A stretch of 16,281 bases of DNA from Alcanivorax sp. UBA4485 (GCA_002389055.1 DGNT01000107.1:1-16281), one strand, 5' to 3'. Positions 1-8,639 are shown, counted from the first letter of the stretch. Made by a program: numbers and translations. The notes: generated from the letters alone by a model not told the origin.

Positions 1-290
1 GCATCGTCACCATCGTCGACGCCCGCGGCCCCCTGGACGTGAACCCGCTGAAACCGAAAAGCGCCCGCTTCGCCTGGGAATTCATGTTCACCCGCGCCCT
101 GTTCGGCGTCGACATGGAGCGCCAGGGCGAGATCCTGCGCGCCGCCGCCCGGCTGATGGAAGAAGGGGTGCTGCAGACCACCCTCTCGGAGTCCCTGGGG
201 CCAATCAACGCCGCCAACCTGAAAGAGGCCCACCGGCGCATCGAGTCCGGCAAGACCATCGGCAAGCTGGTGCTCGCCGGCTGGGATTAG
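1..290 (+). CDS. zinc-type alcohol dehydrogenase / quinone oxidoreductase family protein, C-terminal part
   Basis: The reading frame is open from base 3 and runs to the TAG at 288-290, so this is the last ~95 codons of a gene that begins outside the window. The tail has the pattern I recall for the C-terminus of the zinc-binding alcohol dehydrogenase family of the MDR superfamily (TIGR02817-like): FAWEFMFTR, then SLGPINAANLKEAH, then GKTIGKLVL. Such proteins are cytosolic NAD(P)H-dependent oxidoreductases acting on alcohols, aldehydes or quinones; the substrate cannot be told from this fragment. The Rossmann core and any zinc ligands are not in view. A GTG at 39 is an internal valine codon, not a start. 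The gene converges on the minus-strand hydrolase with a 6-nt gap. Confidence 0.85.
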   Translation, partial: IVTIVDARGPLDVNPLKPKSARFAWEFMFTRALFGVDMERQGEILRAAARLMEEGVLQTTLSESLGPINAANLKEAHRRIESGKTIGKLVLAGWD

Positions 291-296
291 CCGCGT

Positions 297-1367
297 TCAG
301 GGCGAACCCAGCGGCGGCAGCGCTCCGTCGCAGACGGCGCCGGTCGCAGCCAGCTTAAGCTCGTGCAGACACAGCACCGGGCTGAGCGCCAGGGTGCGGC
401 GGAACAGCGCAGGCCAGGCGTCTTCGTTGACCATCGGTCGGGCCAGGCGCGTGCTGCGCACCGCCTGCCAGGTCAGATTGTCGGGCTCGCCCTGCGCCTC
501 GGCGATCACGAACTGGAAGGGGTGGGCGCCAGGCACGCCAAGGCGGATGTCGGTGGCCACCAGCCGCCCATCCTCCAATCGATAGTCCAGAAAGCTCCCG
601 GTGAACCATTCCAGCCGCCGTCCATCGTCGAGCTGCTTGGCCGCGGCCACCAGATTGGCGTCGCGGGGAAACGCCTCGATATGCAGCGGCACATCGCCGT
701 CGAGCAGCCCGGTGACGATTTCCAGGCGCTCTTCCCGGTGCAGCACCGTGGCGCGCCACAGCAGGGTGGAGAACGGCATCGGCTGCACCATCCGTGGCGC
801 CGTCTGATAGCCGGTACCGGCCAGCGCCTGCTGCACCCGGTGATCCACCCACTGCTGCGCGGCCAGACTCCAGGCCAGGTAGAGACTCGACAGCACCAAC
901 CCCACCGTCAGCGCGCGGATCGCCGGCGGTCGGATCAGCGCGATCACCACCGCCACCAGCAACGGCAACGTGTAGAGCGGGTCGATGATAAAAATGCTGT
1001 GCCAGGCCACCGGCGGCCCCAGCGGCCAGAGCAGTTGGGTGCCGTAGGTGGTGAAGGCGTCCAGCAACGGGTGGGTGATCAGGATGGCCCCGGTGAACAT
1101 CAGCCAGCGGCGGAACGACACGCTGCGTTGCCAGCGGCTGAGCAGCACCGCCAGCACCACCGCCAGCGGCACCAGTATCAACAGCGAGTGGCTGAAACCG
1201 CGATGTTGGGAGAAGTTGGCCACCGCATCGCCATAGTCGATCAGCACGTCCATGTCCGGCAGAGTGCCGAGCAGCGCGCCGGCGACCACCGCGCGTCGCC
1301 CGAACCGGCGCCCCAGCACCGCCCCGCCCAGGGCGCCACCCAGAGCCGCCTGCGTCATCGAATCCAT
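297..1367 (-). CDS. YdjM-family membrane-bound metal-dependent hydrolase
   Basis: A 356-residue integral membrane protein of the YdjM/DUF457 family (PF04307), annotated as inner-membrane metal-dependent hydrolases; no substrate is established. Likely metal-ligand motifs are visible in the usual order: LPDMD (Asp38, Asp40), HRGFSHS (His55, His60), THPLLDAFTTYG (His99, Asp103) and IDP (Asp129). Hydrophobic segments lie at about 25-45, 61-77, 88-103 and 125-165; the C-terminal ~180 residues are mostly soluble and extend beyond the short E. coli protein. The ATG at 1365-1367 is preceded by GAGG at about 4 nt. The gene lies 88 nt downstream of cusA on the same strand with no convincing terminator between, so read-through from the metal operon is possible. 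Its upstream region contains one copy of the 30-bp direct repeat. Confidence 0.8.
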   Translation of the reverse strand: MDSMTQAALGGALGGAVLGRRFGRRAVVAGALLGTLPDMDVLIDYGDAVANFSQHRGFSHSLLILVPLAVVLAVLLSRWQRSVSFRRWLMFTGAILITHPLLDAFTTYGTQLLWPLGPPVAWHSIFIIDPLYTLPLLVAVVIALIRPPAIRALTVGLVLSSLYLAWSLAAQQWVDHRVQQALAGTGYQTAPRMVQPMPFSTLLWRATVLHREERLEIVTGLLDGDVPLHIEAFPRDANLVAAAKQLDDGRRLEWFTGSFLDYRLEDGRLVATDIRLGVPGAHPFQFVIAEAQGEPDNLTWQAVRSTRLARPMVNEDAWPALFRRTLALSPVLCLHELKLAATGAVCDGALPPLGSP

Positions 1368-1379
1368 ATTTCCTCATCC

Positions 1380-1441
1380 CCGCCGGCATAGCGGCACCAA
1401 ATCACATTAGTACAACGTTTTCATACGGCCGCTGACCGACA
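1380..1441. repeat. direct repeat R1 at the left edge of the cus block
   Basis: Bases 1380-1409 are identical to 9431-9460 (30 of 30). The following ~32 bases align without gaps to 9461-9492 with about three quarters identity. R1 sits between the hydrolase start codon and the stop codon of cusA, and the partner copy lies beyond the other end of the metal-efflux block, in the same orientation. Together they bracket about 8 kb. Confidence 0.9.
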
Positions 1442-1455
1442 CGGCGAGGCTATAA

Positions 1456-4400
1456 TCAAACTTCCAGCGGCGGCGTCGGCGCCCCCTTGGGCAAGCCGCC
1501 TCCTCGCCAGACCATGAAGATCGCAGGGAAGACCACCAATACCATTAACAGTGCCGAGACCACCCCGCCCACCATAGGTGCGGCAATGCGTTGCATTACA
1601 TCAGCACCGGTACCGCTAGCGAATAGGATGGGGACCAGACCGATAAAGGTCGACAGGCCCGTCATCAACATGGGCCGAATCCGCTGCCCCGCACCGCTCT
1701 GGATGACTTCAACTATATCCCCGCGGGTGTTGACTCGGCGCTCCACCTCCCGGTCCCGCCAAGCTATATCCAAATACACCATCATTAACAGCCCTAGTTC
1801 CACGGCTAGGCCCGCCACGGCGATCATGCCCACCCAGACGGCGACACTGAGGTTAAAATCCAGCCACCACATCAACCAGACCGCACCACTCAGAGAAAAG
1901 GGCACGCTCAACATTACCACCAGCGTCTCAGTAAGAGAGCCGCGGTGCAAAAACAGCATGAAGAAGATCAGGAACAAAGTAATCGGAACCAGCAACTGAA
2001 GCTTGGCCTTGGCCCGCTCAAAATACTGGAACTGCCCTGCCCAAGCCAATCGGTAGCCGTCCGGCACATCAACCTGGTCGGCCACGACCTGCTTCGCCTG
2101 TTCGACATAATCGGCAATACCGACTTCGCTTTTTACGTCCACAAAGACAAAGCCCACCAATTGACCGTCTTCGCTGCGAATGGCGGGCGGCCCGGTTTGA
2201 AATTCGATGTCCGCCACCTGGGTAATGGGAACCTGCTCACCGGTGGGAGTGGGAACCAGTACCCGCTCCAATGCCTCTATATTGTCACGATAATCCCGGG
2301 CATAGCGCACCAGAATGTTGTAGCGCTCCCGCCCTTCCACGGTTTGCGATACAACGGTGCCACCCATGGCAGCCATGACTACCCGCTCCACGTCAGCCAC
2401 ATTGAGGCCGAAGCGAGCCGCGGCGCTTCGATCAACGGTGAAATCCAGGAAGTAGCCGCCGGTACTGCGTTCTGCGAAAGCGCTGCGGGTCGCTGCGGCG
2501 GTGCGCTTATCCTCCTGCAGGGCTTTTTCAATAGCGATACCGGTTTCTTCGATGGTGCTCAGATCCGGCCCGAACACTTTGATACCCAGGGCAGAACGAA
2601 TACCTGTGGCCAGCATCTCAGTGCGAGTCTGGATAGGCATCCAAAAGATATTGGGCATACCCGGAAACTTGAGTTTCGAGTCCATCTCCTGAAGCAGCCC
2701 GTCCCAGGTCATGCCCTCGCGCCACTGGTCCTCAGGCTTCAAGGTAATCACCGTTTCCACCATGGATAAAGGCGCGGGGTCCGTGGCGCTGGTGGAGCGG
2801 CCCACCTTACCGAAGACGTGCTCCACTTCTGGAATGTCGGCAATGATCCGATCCATGGTCTGCATGGTCTGGGTGGCCTCCGAAATGGACATGCCAGGCA
2901 GTGCCGTGGGCATAAAAAGAATCGAGCCCTCGTTGAGAGGCGGCATGAACTCATTGCCCAGCTGCCGGAAGGGAATGACCGTTAGCAGCAGTACCAACAC
3001 GGCCCCGCCGATCACGGCCCAGCGAAAACGCGCGGCAAAATCCACAACCGGCCGGTAGGCGGCCACCAGCCACTGGTTCAACTTGCTGCGATCGGCGCGG
3101 ATCTTGCCCCGTATCAGCCACACCGCCAGGGCCGGCACCAGGGTGATCGACAGCAGCGCGGCAAACGCCATGGAATAGGTCTTGGTAAAGGCCAGTGGCT
3201 GGAACATGCGACCTTCTGTACCTTCAAGGGCGAACACCGGCATAAACGAGATGGTGATAATCGCCAACGAGAAAAAGATACTGGGTCCCACTTGCTGCAT
3301 CGCCTCGATAATCACGTCTCGCCGGGGCTTGGCTTTCTCCTCCGGGTCGGCATCGTCACTCTCCCAGCGTGCCAGCCGCTTGTGAATATTGTCGATAATG
3401 ACAATAGCTGCATCCAGCATGGCGCCGATAGCCACGGCAATGCCGCCGAGGGACATGATGTTCACCGTCAGGCCCTGGAAGTACATGGGTATAAAGGCCA
3501 TCAGCACCGCCACCGGTAATGTAATCGCCGCCACCAGGGTGGAGCGCACATGCAACAGGAAGATGCCGATGATCAGGGAGACAATCACTATTTCCTTGAT
3601 CAGGGTCGAAGTCAGGGTATCGACGGCTTCATTGATCAGAATGGAACGATCGTAAACAGGCACGATCTCCACCCCTTCGGGCAGCCCGGGTTTGATATCC
3701 TCCAGACGCTGTTTGACCTTTTCGATCACATCCAGAGCGTTTTCGCCATAGCGCATAATCGCTATCCCGCCGACGGTCACGCCCTCGCCGTCCAGCTCCG
3801 CCTGACCCCGCTGCATGGCCGGTCCCAAGGCCACATGGCCGACGTCTTTTATCGTGATCGGCACACCGCCTGGCGTGGTTTTCAATACCACTTTTTCCAG
3901 GTCCTCCTCGGATTTCACGTATCCCCGCCCACGAATAAACTGCTCGTGACCCGCGACTTCAAGAATACGTCCACCCACATCCTGGTTAGAGTCGCCCACC
4001 GCTTCGGCCACTCGTTTCAGGGGGATTTTATAAGAGGCGAGCTTGTTGGGGTCGAGACTGATTTGGTATTCGCGCTGAAAGCCTCCGATGGAAGCCACCT
4101 CGGCCACGCCTTCGACGGCCTCCAGGGCATAGCGTAAATTGAAATCCTGCAGTGAACGTAGGTCCGCCAGGCTGTGGTTGCCGGTGGTGTCGCGCAGGGC
4201 GTATTGATAGACCCAACCAACGCCGGTGGCGTCCGGGCCCAGTGTCGGGGTAACCCCGTCCGGCAGTTCGGCGGCAGCGCCATTGAGATACTCCAGCACA
4301 CGGGAACGGGCCCAGTACATATCCACGCCATCGTCGAAAATCACATAGACGAAAGAAAAGCCGAACATGCTTTGGCCACGCACATAGCTCACCCCTGGCG

Positions 4401-4689
4401 CGGATAACAAAGAAGTGGTTAGGGGATAGGTGATCTGGTCCTCAACCAGATCCGGACTGCGCCCGGGCCACTCGGTAAAGACGATCACTTGCACATCGGA
4501 CAAGTCGGGGATGGCATCCAGCGGCGCCCGTTGTAACGCCTGCCAACCGCCAAAAGCCAGGGCCAGTACCGCCACCAGAGTGATTAGAGGTTTGCGTGCA
4601 CAATAGCCGATAATCCGCTGCAACCAGCCGATGCCCTCTCCTTCGGCGGGGGGATGAGACGACTGACTCCTGGATGCTTGATTTACCAT
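1456..4689 (-). CDS. cusA: CusA-type heavy-metal efflux RND pump (Cu(I)/Ag(I))
   Basis: A 1077-residue inner-membrane RND transporter, the proton-driven pump of a tripartite CusCBA/SilCBA efflux complex. The fourth-helix motif at 415-436, containing GAMLDAAIV with Asp426, is typical of the monovalent-cation (Cu/Ag) HME-RND branch. The three methionines that bind Cu(I)/Ag(I) in E. coli CusA (573, 623, 672) are present as Met593 (FMPTALPG), Met643 (LSMVETV) and Met692 (EMLATGIRS), each offset by +20. Hydrophobic segments occur at about 33-50, 362-381, 383-402, 408-435, 472-490, 505-527 and 556-574, with the remainder near the C-terminus. The N-terminus carries ~20 extra residues relative to E. 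coli. The ATG at 4687-4689 overlaps the cusB stop as ATGGTAA, implying translational coupling. The methionine set argues for Cu/Ag rather than the Zn/Co/Cd substrates of CzcA. Confidence 0.95.
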   Translation of the reverse strand: MVNQASRSQSSHPPAEGEGIGWLQRIIGYCARKPLITLVAVLALAFGGWQALQRAPLDAIPDLSDVQVIVFTEWPGRSPDLVEDQITYPLTTSLLSAPGVSYVRGQSMFGFSFVYVIFDDGVDMYWARSRVLEYLNGAAAELPDGVTPTLGPDATGVGWVYQYALRDTTGNHSLADLRSLQDFNLRYALEAVEGVAEVASIGGFQREYQISLDPNKLASYKIPLKRVAEAVGDSNQDVGGRILEVAGHEQFIRGRGYVKSEEDLEKVVLKTTPGGVPITIKDVGHVALGPAMQRGQAELDGEGVTVGGIAIMRYGENALDVIEKVKQRLEDIKPGLPEGVEIVPVYDRSILINEAVDTLTSTLIKEIVIVSLIIGIFLLHVRSTLVAAITLPVAVLMAFIPMYFQGLTVNIMSLGGIAVAIGAMLDAAIVIIDNIHKRLARWESDDADPEEKAKPRRDVIIEAMQQVGPSIFFSLAIITISFMPVFALEGTEGRMFQPLAFTKTYSMAFAALLSITLVPALAVWLIRGKIRADRSKLNQWLVAAYRPVVDFAARFRWAVIGGAVLVLLLTVIPFRQLGNEFMPPLNEGSILFMPTALPGMSISEATQTMQTMDRIIADIPEVEHVFGKVGRSTSATDPAPLSMVETVITLKPEDQWREGMTWDGLLQEMDSKLKFPGMPNIFWMPIQTRTEMLATGIRSALGIKVFGPDLSTIEETGIAIEKALQEDKRTAAATRSAFAERSTGGYFLDFTVDRSAAARFGLNVADVERVVMAAMGGTVVSQTVEGRERYNILVRYARDYRDNIEALERVLVPTPTGEQVPITQVADIEFQTGPPAIRSEDGQLVGFVFVDVKSEVGIADYVEQAKQVVADQVDVPDGYRLAWAGQFQYFERAKAKLQLLVPITLFLIFFMLFLHRGSLTETLVVMLSVPFSLSGAVWLMWWLDFNLSVAVWVGMIAVAGLAVELGLLMMVYLDIAWRDREVERRVNTRGDIVEVIQSGAGQRIRPMLMTGLSTFIGLVPILFASGTGADVMQRIAAPMVGGVVSALLMVLVVFPAIFMVWRGGGLPKGAPTPPLEV

Positions 4690-6569
4690 TGCTCCATCCC
4701 CCCTTTGAGCCGGCTTTCCGAAGCGATCAAGAAGTTACCGGAGGTAACCACCCGGTCGCCGGCTTCGATCCCGTCGAGGATCTCGATATAGCCGTCGGCC
4801 CGCTGGCCGGTTCGTACCTTGCGCGGCGCCAGCCTGCCCTCGCCCAGGTCCTCGAACACCACCCGCAGCTCGCCAGCAATGATCACCGCCTCTTCCGGCA
4901 CTACCACTCGTCGCCCGATCTCGGCCTGGAGCTTCACTTCGGCGTACATGTTGGGTTTGAGGCGACCTTCGGGGTTGTCGAGGGTAAGTCGAACCCGTCC
5001 GGTCCGGCTGGCGCTGTCCAGATAGGGGTAGATGTAGTCGATCCGGCCTTCGAGCTGCTCACCGGGGAGGTAAGGCAGAGTCACGGTGGCGGGCATGCCC
5101 GCCGACACCAGTGGCACCTCACCCTCGTAGATATCGGCTTCCACCCAGACCTTTGACAGGTCGGCGATGCGCATTAGGGTCATTCCGGCCTTGTGAGCGG
5201 TTCCTTCCACCACATTCTTGGCCACCACGGTGCCCTCAACCGATGAGTGCATGGTGACGTACTCGAAAGGTTCGCCCCGTTTTTCCAGAGCGGCGATTTC
5301 GTTGTCGGTCATGTCCCAGAGCTGGAGACGCTTGCGGGCGGCGGCCAACAGGGTCCGCGACGCGCTTCCGCGGCGCTTCAACTCAAGGTATTCCTGCTGA
5401 GCGGCAAGCAGCGCCGGGCCGTAAACGGTGAACAAAGGGTCGCCCTTTTCCACCCGAGCCCCGACATAATCGGCGTAGAGTTCGCCGATCCAGGCATCGA
5501 ATTTGAGGTTGACGTCCGCCAGTCGGGTTTCGTCGTAGGCGACCCGGCCTTCTGCGCGAATGGTGCGCGTCATGGCCATGGCTCTCGCCTCGGCGGTCTC
5601 GACGCCGATCAACTGGCGCCGGCGGTTGTCCAGGGTCACCGTGCCCGGTGGTGCCTCTTCGGCCATGCCACCGCCGTCGGTTCGGGCAGCGCCCGAAGCC
5701 AGTTGCAGCCCCTCGCGACCGGTGGCCAGATCGAAACTGATTTGCCGCTCCGGCATTCCCCGCTCCTTAATCTTTAGCGTCAGGGGCCAACTGCCGTCCA
5801 TGGACGGCTCGAAGATTCCCCGGTAGAGGCCGGGTTTGATTTTCTGCATATCGGCCGGGGCCTGCATGGCAGGCATGGCGCCCATCGCCGGCATTTCCGC
5901 CACCGCCTTGATTTCGGCATTGTCCAGGGGGAGGCCGTCGGCATTGCGCATAACCACGCTCAGGGTGTTCTCACCCACACGCGGCGTGGTGGGTTCTATC
6001 AACACGTCCAGGCGATAGGGACCGCTGCGGTAGGGCAGCTCATCTGCATCGTCCTCCCCGCCCGCCCCTTGCCGCGCCAGGGCGGTCACACCGCCGGCCG
6101 GCTGCAAGCCCTTCCGGCCCGTGGCTAGATCGAAGCTCGCCCGTGTGGACCCCACACCCTCCTTGCTGATCTGCAAGGTAAGCGGCCAACTGCCTTTCAT
6201 TGCTGGCTCGAAAGTCCCCCGGTAGAGACCGGGTTCGATTTCCTGCATATCGGCCGGGGCCTGCATGGCGGGCATGGCACCCATGGCGGGCATTTCCGCC
6301 ACCGCCTTGATGGCAGCCCCTCTGACCGGCTCCCCGGAGCTATCCAGCAATATCAGAGTGAGAAGGTTTTCACCGACGTGGGGTGTTTCCGGGTCGATAT
6401 CGATACCCAATTGAAAGGGACCGGCCTGATAGGACGCGTTAAGGGACGGACCCTCTGACGATGCGGTGGAGGCATCATCGCCGGACAGCCATTGCAGGCC
6501 CAAAATGCCGGCGGCACCCACCAGCAGCCCGATAACAAAAAGCGAAGTAAATGTGATGCGTTGAGTCAT
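4683..6569 (-). CDS. cusB: CusB-type periplasmic adaptor with two tandem N-terminal Met-rich domains
   Basis: A 628-residue membrane-fusion protein linking the CusA pump to the outer-membrane channel. Residues 8-28 form an N-terminal membrane anchor. Two copies of a ~111-residue domain follow (47-157 and 180-290, offset exactly 133, no indels), each containing a run of regularly spaced methionines (93, 96, 99, 102, 108; and 226, 229, 232, 235, 241). These look like YtkA/FixH-type beta domains. The canonical adaptor then runs from about 310 to 628: barrel-sandwich/lipoyl halves, an alpha hairpin at about 384-432 (QQEYLELKRR region), and the C-terminal beta-barrel and membrane-proximal parts. 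E. coli CusB is about 400 aa, so the extra ~200 residues are these two domains. The gap to cusC is 5 nt, and the stop overlaps the cusA start. The SD is weak (GAG overlapping the cusC stop), suggesting coupling. The start was chosen because it begins a good signal anchor. Confidence 0.93.
   Translation of the reverse strand: MTQRITFTSLFVIGLLVGAAGILGLQWLSGDDASTASSEGPSLNASYQAGPFQLGIDIDPETPHVGENLLTLILLDSSGEPVRGAAIKAVAEMPAMGAMPAMQAPADMQEIEPGLYRGTFEPAMKGSWPLTLQISKEGVGSTRASFDLATGRKGLQPAGGVTALARQGAGGEDDADELPYRSGPYRLDVLIEPTTPRVGENTLSVVMRNADGLPLDNAEIKAVAEMPAMGAMPAMQAPADMQKIKPGLYRGIFEPSMDGSWPLTLKIKERGMPERQISFDLATGREGLQLASGAARTDGGGMAEEAPPGTVTLDNRRRQLIGVETAEARAMAMTRTIRAEGRVAYDETRLADVNLKFDAWIGELYADYVGARVEKGDPLFTVYGPALLAAQQEYLELKRRGSASRTLLAAARKRLQLWDMTDNEIAALEKRGEPFEYVTMHSSVEGTVVAKNVVEGTAHKAGMTLMRIADLSKVWVEADIYEGEVPLVSAGMPATVTLPYLPGEQLEGRIDYIYPYLDSASRTGRVRLTLDNPEGRLKPNMYAEVKLQAEIGRRVVVPEEAVIIAGELRVVFEDLGEGRLAPRKVRTGQRADGYIEILDGIEAGDRVVTSGNFLIASESRLKGGMEQW
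5700..6431. repeat. tandem intragenic duplication in cusB (333-bp units, period 399 bp)
   Basis: Copy 1 spans 6099-6431 and copy 2 spans 5700-6032, each encoding a Met-rich domain. In the best-conserved 90 bp (5821-5910 against 6220-6309) I count 7 differences, about 92% identity, while the edges are more divergent. Exact preservation of frame and length points to duplication with the methionine core kept constant by selection or gene conversion. Confidence 0.9.
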
Positions 6570-6574
6570 GGCGG

Positions 6575-7921
6575 TTACTCTTGCTCGAGGGGCTGACCGG
6601 CGGTATCCGTCGGTGCCTGATTGATCCGAATGGGGCGCGGGCTATCACTGTCCAGGGGCCGCCCGGTGGACCGCTCTAGGGCTGCCAAGGCCCTAAGATA
6701 ATCGGCATGGGCGCGAGCCAGGTTGTCCTGAGTACGCAATTTCTGCCGCTCGGCATCGATGACCGTGAAAAAATCACCTTGCCCCGCCCGGTAATCGGCC
6801 ACGGCAGCACTAAGACTCTCCTCGGCCAGGGGGACCAGCCTCTGCCGATGGATGGTGAAAACCTCCTGGCTCTCCTGCACTCGGGCACGCCCCTGTTCCA
6901 GTTGCGCCAACAGTTGCGCTTCCTGGTCGGTCAACTGCCACCGATAACGCATGACGTCGGCCTCGGCCGCGTCCCGAGTCGCGCCGCGCTTGCCAGACAA
7001 ATCGATCGGCAGGTTGATGCTGAGGCCAACCATCCAACGCTTGTCAGGAGAATCCCACAGCGCGTTGTAACCGGCTGACAACTTGAAGTCCGGGAAATAC
7101 TCTTTCTCGGCCAAACCTTGCCGGGCGTTCGCTTCGGCGATGCGCGCCTGGATACGGCGCAGTTGCGGGTGCTCCTCCAGCGCGGCTTCATGCAATGCCT
7201 GCAGGGCGGGTGGATCAGTGGGTACAGGCAGTGGTGCCGGCGGCGGCAGCGGGCTTTGGGGAGGGCGGTTTAGCAAGCCGTTGATCATCGCCTGGACTTC
7301 CCGTCGGCGCCTCTGATGGGTGACTATACCGGTATCGATACGAGCCGCTTCCATCTCAGCTTGCAGCACATCCTGCTGCCGGCCCCTGCCCGTCGCGTAT
7401 TGGGTTTCGGCGATGCGTCGCAGCTCGGTAAGCAGATCCCGGTGCGCGTGCTTTATTTTCAGGGTGCGGTGGATATACGCCCATTCTGCAAACAGGCGCT
7501 TGCTGGCCGCCATCAACGCCAGCCGGCCATCCGCCAAGGATTGCTCCTCACCCTCGGCCCGGGCACGGGCCGCATCTTCCCGCAGGCCACGCTTCCCCGG
7601 CCAGGGCAGGCTCTGGCTCAACTCCACCCGTTCCTGGAAGCCACGGGGCCCGCCTGCGGTTTTCGGCGCCCCGGCATAGGTCAGCATGGGATCGTCCAGA
7701 GCGCCGGCGGGGGCGATGCGGTAATTCGCCGCCTCGGCCGCCGCCGCCAGCCCCTGAAGGCCCGGGTTCCGGGTCAATACGGCGGACACCAGTTGTTCGG
7801 CGGTCAGCGCCTTTACATCCTGTAGGAATTGACTGTTTTCTCGTGGCGGCGGCGCAGAGATACCCGCCAGCGGTGCAACAAACACCACCAGGGCCATCAA
7901 GCCGCCAATTCGGTTGCGCAT
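6575..7921 (-). CDS. cusC: TolC-family outer-membrane channel of the Cus efflux complex
   Basis: Using the ATG at 7919-7921, this is a 448-residue outer-membrane efflux protein that provides the exit duct for the CusA/CusB pump. That start has GAGGG at 7930-7934 with an 8-nt spacer; a TTG 15 bases further upstream lies next to that SD and is unlikely to be used. An N-terminal Sec signal is visible (MRNRIGG then a hydrophobic stretch to about residue 23). Unlike E. coli CusC, there is no lipobox cysteine, so it is probably not a lipoprotein. Two outer-membrane efflux protein repeats (PF02321) are recognisable: about 40-220, with a YATGRGRQQDVLQAE helix signature, and about 245-425, with the matching YRAGQGDFFTVIDAE. 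It follows the Cys-rich 143-aa gene by 86 nt and precedes cusB by 5 nt. Confidence 0.88.
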   Translation of the reverse strand: MRNRIGGLMALVVFVAPLAGISAPPPRENSQFLQDVKALTAEQLVSAVLTRNPGLQGLAAAAEAANYRIAPAGALDDPMLTYAGAPKTAGGPRGFQERVELSQSLPWPGKRGLREDAARARAEGEEQSLADGRLALMAASKRLFAEWAYIHRTLKIKHAHRDLLTELRRIAETQYATGRGRQQDVLQAEMEAARIDTGIVTHQRRRREVQAMINGLLNRPPQSPLPPPAPLPVPTDPPALQALHEAALEEHPQLRRIQARIAEANARQGLAEKEYFPDFKLSAGYNALWDSPDKRWMVGLSINLPIDLSGKRGATRDAAEADVMRYRWQLTDQEAQLLAQLEQGRARVQESQEVFTIHRQRLVPLAEESLSAAVADYRAGQGDFFTVIDAERQKLRTQDNLARAHADYLRALAALERSTGRPLDSDSPRPIRINQAPTDTAGQPLEQE

Positions 7922-8007
7922 GGGGAATACCCTCAATCGGCATAACGAAAAATCCTCGGCCTCCCAACAGGGCAGGCCATAGCCTCACGACAAATCGGGC
8001 GGATTAA

Positions 8008-8439
8008 TCAGATACGCAGACGCAGGGTGGCGAGGTAGGCAGTGCGACCACTTTCAGCCTGGGCAAGGAGCCAGTCAGGGTCGGGGGGAGCGTTTGCTAT
8101 AAATAGAGTTGAAAGCGACTCCTGAAGGGGCCAGTACACCAAGACAACAAGGGGTAGCCACGTCAAGGCTCGATCATCACTGAATACCGTAGGAGCCGCA
8201 TCTTTAACCACCGACCGGTACTCCGCCTCACAGCACGAGTCGGGAAAGGCGGTCGACTCATCATGTTCACATCCATCCACCGGGAAAGCAGGGGTTGCCG
8301 GGTCACAACCCGTCATCCCATCCTCACAACAGCAAATAGGTTGATGGGCTGGCTCCGCAGTATCGCAAGCATAGGCCATCTGCCCACCACTTATGAGGAA
8401 CACAGCGAATACTACCAGGCATAATCGTTTAGCTTGCAT
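8008..8439 (-). CDS. small exported cysteine-rich protein of the cus operon (143 aa)
   Basis: I do not recognise a named family. An N-terminal Sec signal peptide (MQAKRLCLVVFAVFLISGG) is followed by a cleavage region QMAYA|C. The mature part has eight cysteines (25, 36-38, 45, 57, 69, 70), including a CCC triplet and a CC pair, plus several Asp/Glu. A hydrophobic segment at about 92-106 could be a membrane anchor. Cysteine clusters in an exported protein immediately upstream of cusC suggest binding of Cu(I)/Ag(I) or another thiophilic metal; this is inference. The ATG at 8437-8439 was chosen because it starts the signal peptide; the frame stays open 20 codons further upstream, but that part is not signal-like. 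The SD is weak. Residues 74-78 (YRSVV) recur in the 119-aa protein upstream in the operon, hinting at distant kinship. Confidence 0.72.
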   Translation of the reverse strand: MQAKRLCLVVFAVFLISGGQMAYACDTAEPAHQPICCCEDGMTGCDPATPAFPVDGCEHDESTAFPDSCCEAEYRSVVKDAAPTVFSDDRALTWLPLVVLVYWPLQESLSTLFIANAPPDPDWLLAQAESGRTAYLATLRLRI

Positions 8440-8458
8440 GATCCAAACACATGTCGAT

Positions 8459-8475
8459 TTACCAATTAATGGCAA
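8459..8475. promoter_or_regulatory. 17-bp near-perfect palindrome upstream of the 143-aa gene
   Basis: TTACCAATTAATGGCAA differs from its own reverse complement at only one pair of positions. It lies 19 bp upstream of the ATG of the Cys-rich gene in an AT-rich gap. It does not match the CueR or CusR boxes I remember. It may be an operator or be without function. Confidence 0.3.
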
Positions 8476-8606
8476 TAAGCCAAATTCATGTGCCGCCAAG
8501 CACCCTCTGCGAGATATCTCTACTCAATCGCAGCACTTGATACACCCAAGCATCACTGAAGGCCGAGACGTGCAACTTGAGATCAGAGGCTGGACTGGGG
8601 GATAGA

Positions 8607-8628
8607 GCGGGCACGCGAACGCACCCGC
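8607..8628 (-). terminator. possible hairpin after the 82-aa gene
   Basis: GCGGG at 8607-8611 can pair with CCCGC at 8624-8628, with a few inner pairs, starting 11 nt past the stop of the minus-strand 82-aa gene. There is no T-run after it on the minus strand, so at best it is a weak transcription attenuator. The rest of 8440-8639 holds nothing I can name apart from the palindrome at 8459-8475. Confidence 0.2.
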
Positions 8629-8639
8629 AGCAAAGAGCC

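Noticed and set aside
363..1391. Long plus-strand open frame (342 codons) opposite the hydrolase gene
   Set aside because: Composition is rich in Arg, Gln and His with no motif, typical of an antisense shadow of high-GC coding DNA; the minus-strand frame has clear family motifs.
1451..1456. Perfect TATAAT on the plus strand next to the cusA stop, as a promoter for antisense RNA
   Set aside because: No acceptable -35 at 16-18 bp (the nearest, CTGACC, gives only a 13-bp spacer), and part of it is the cusA stop codon.
1456..4689. Assignment of the RND pump as CzcA (Zn/Co/Cd)
   Set aside because: The three CusA methionines and the GAMLDAAIV motif point to the Cu/Ag branch.
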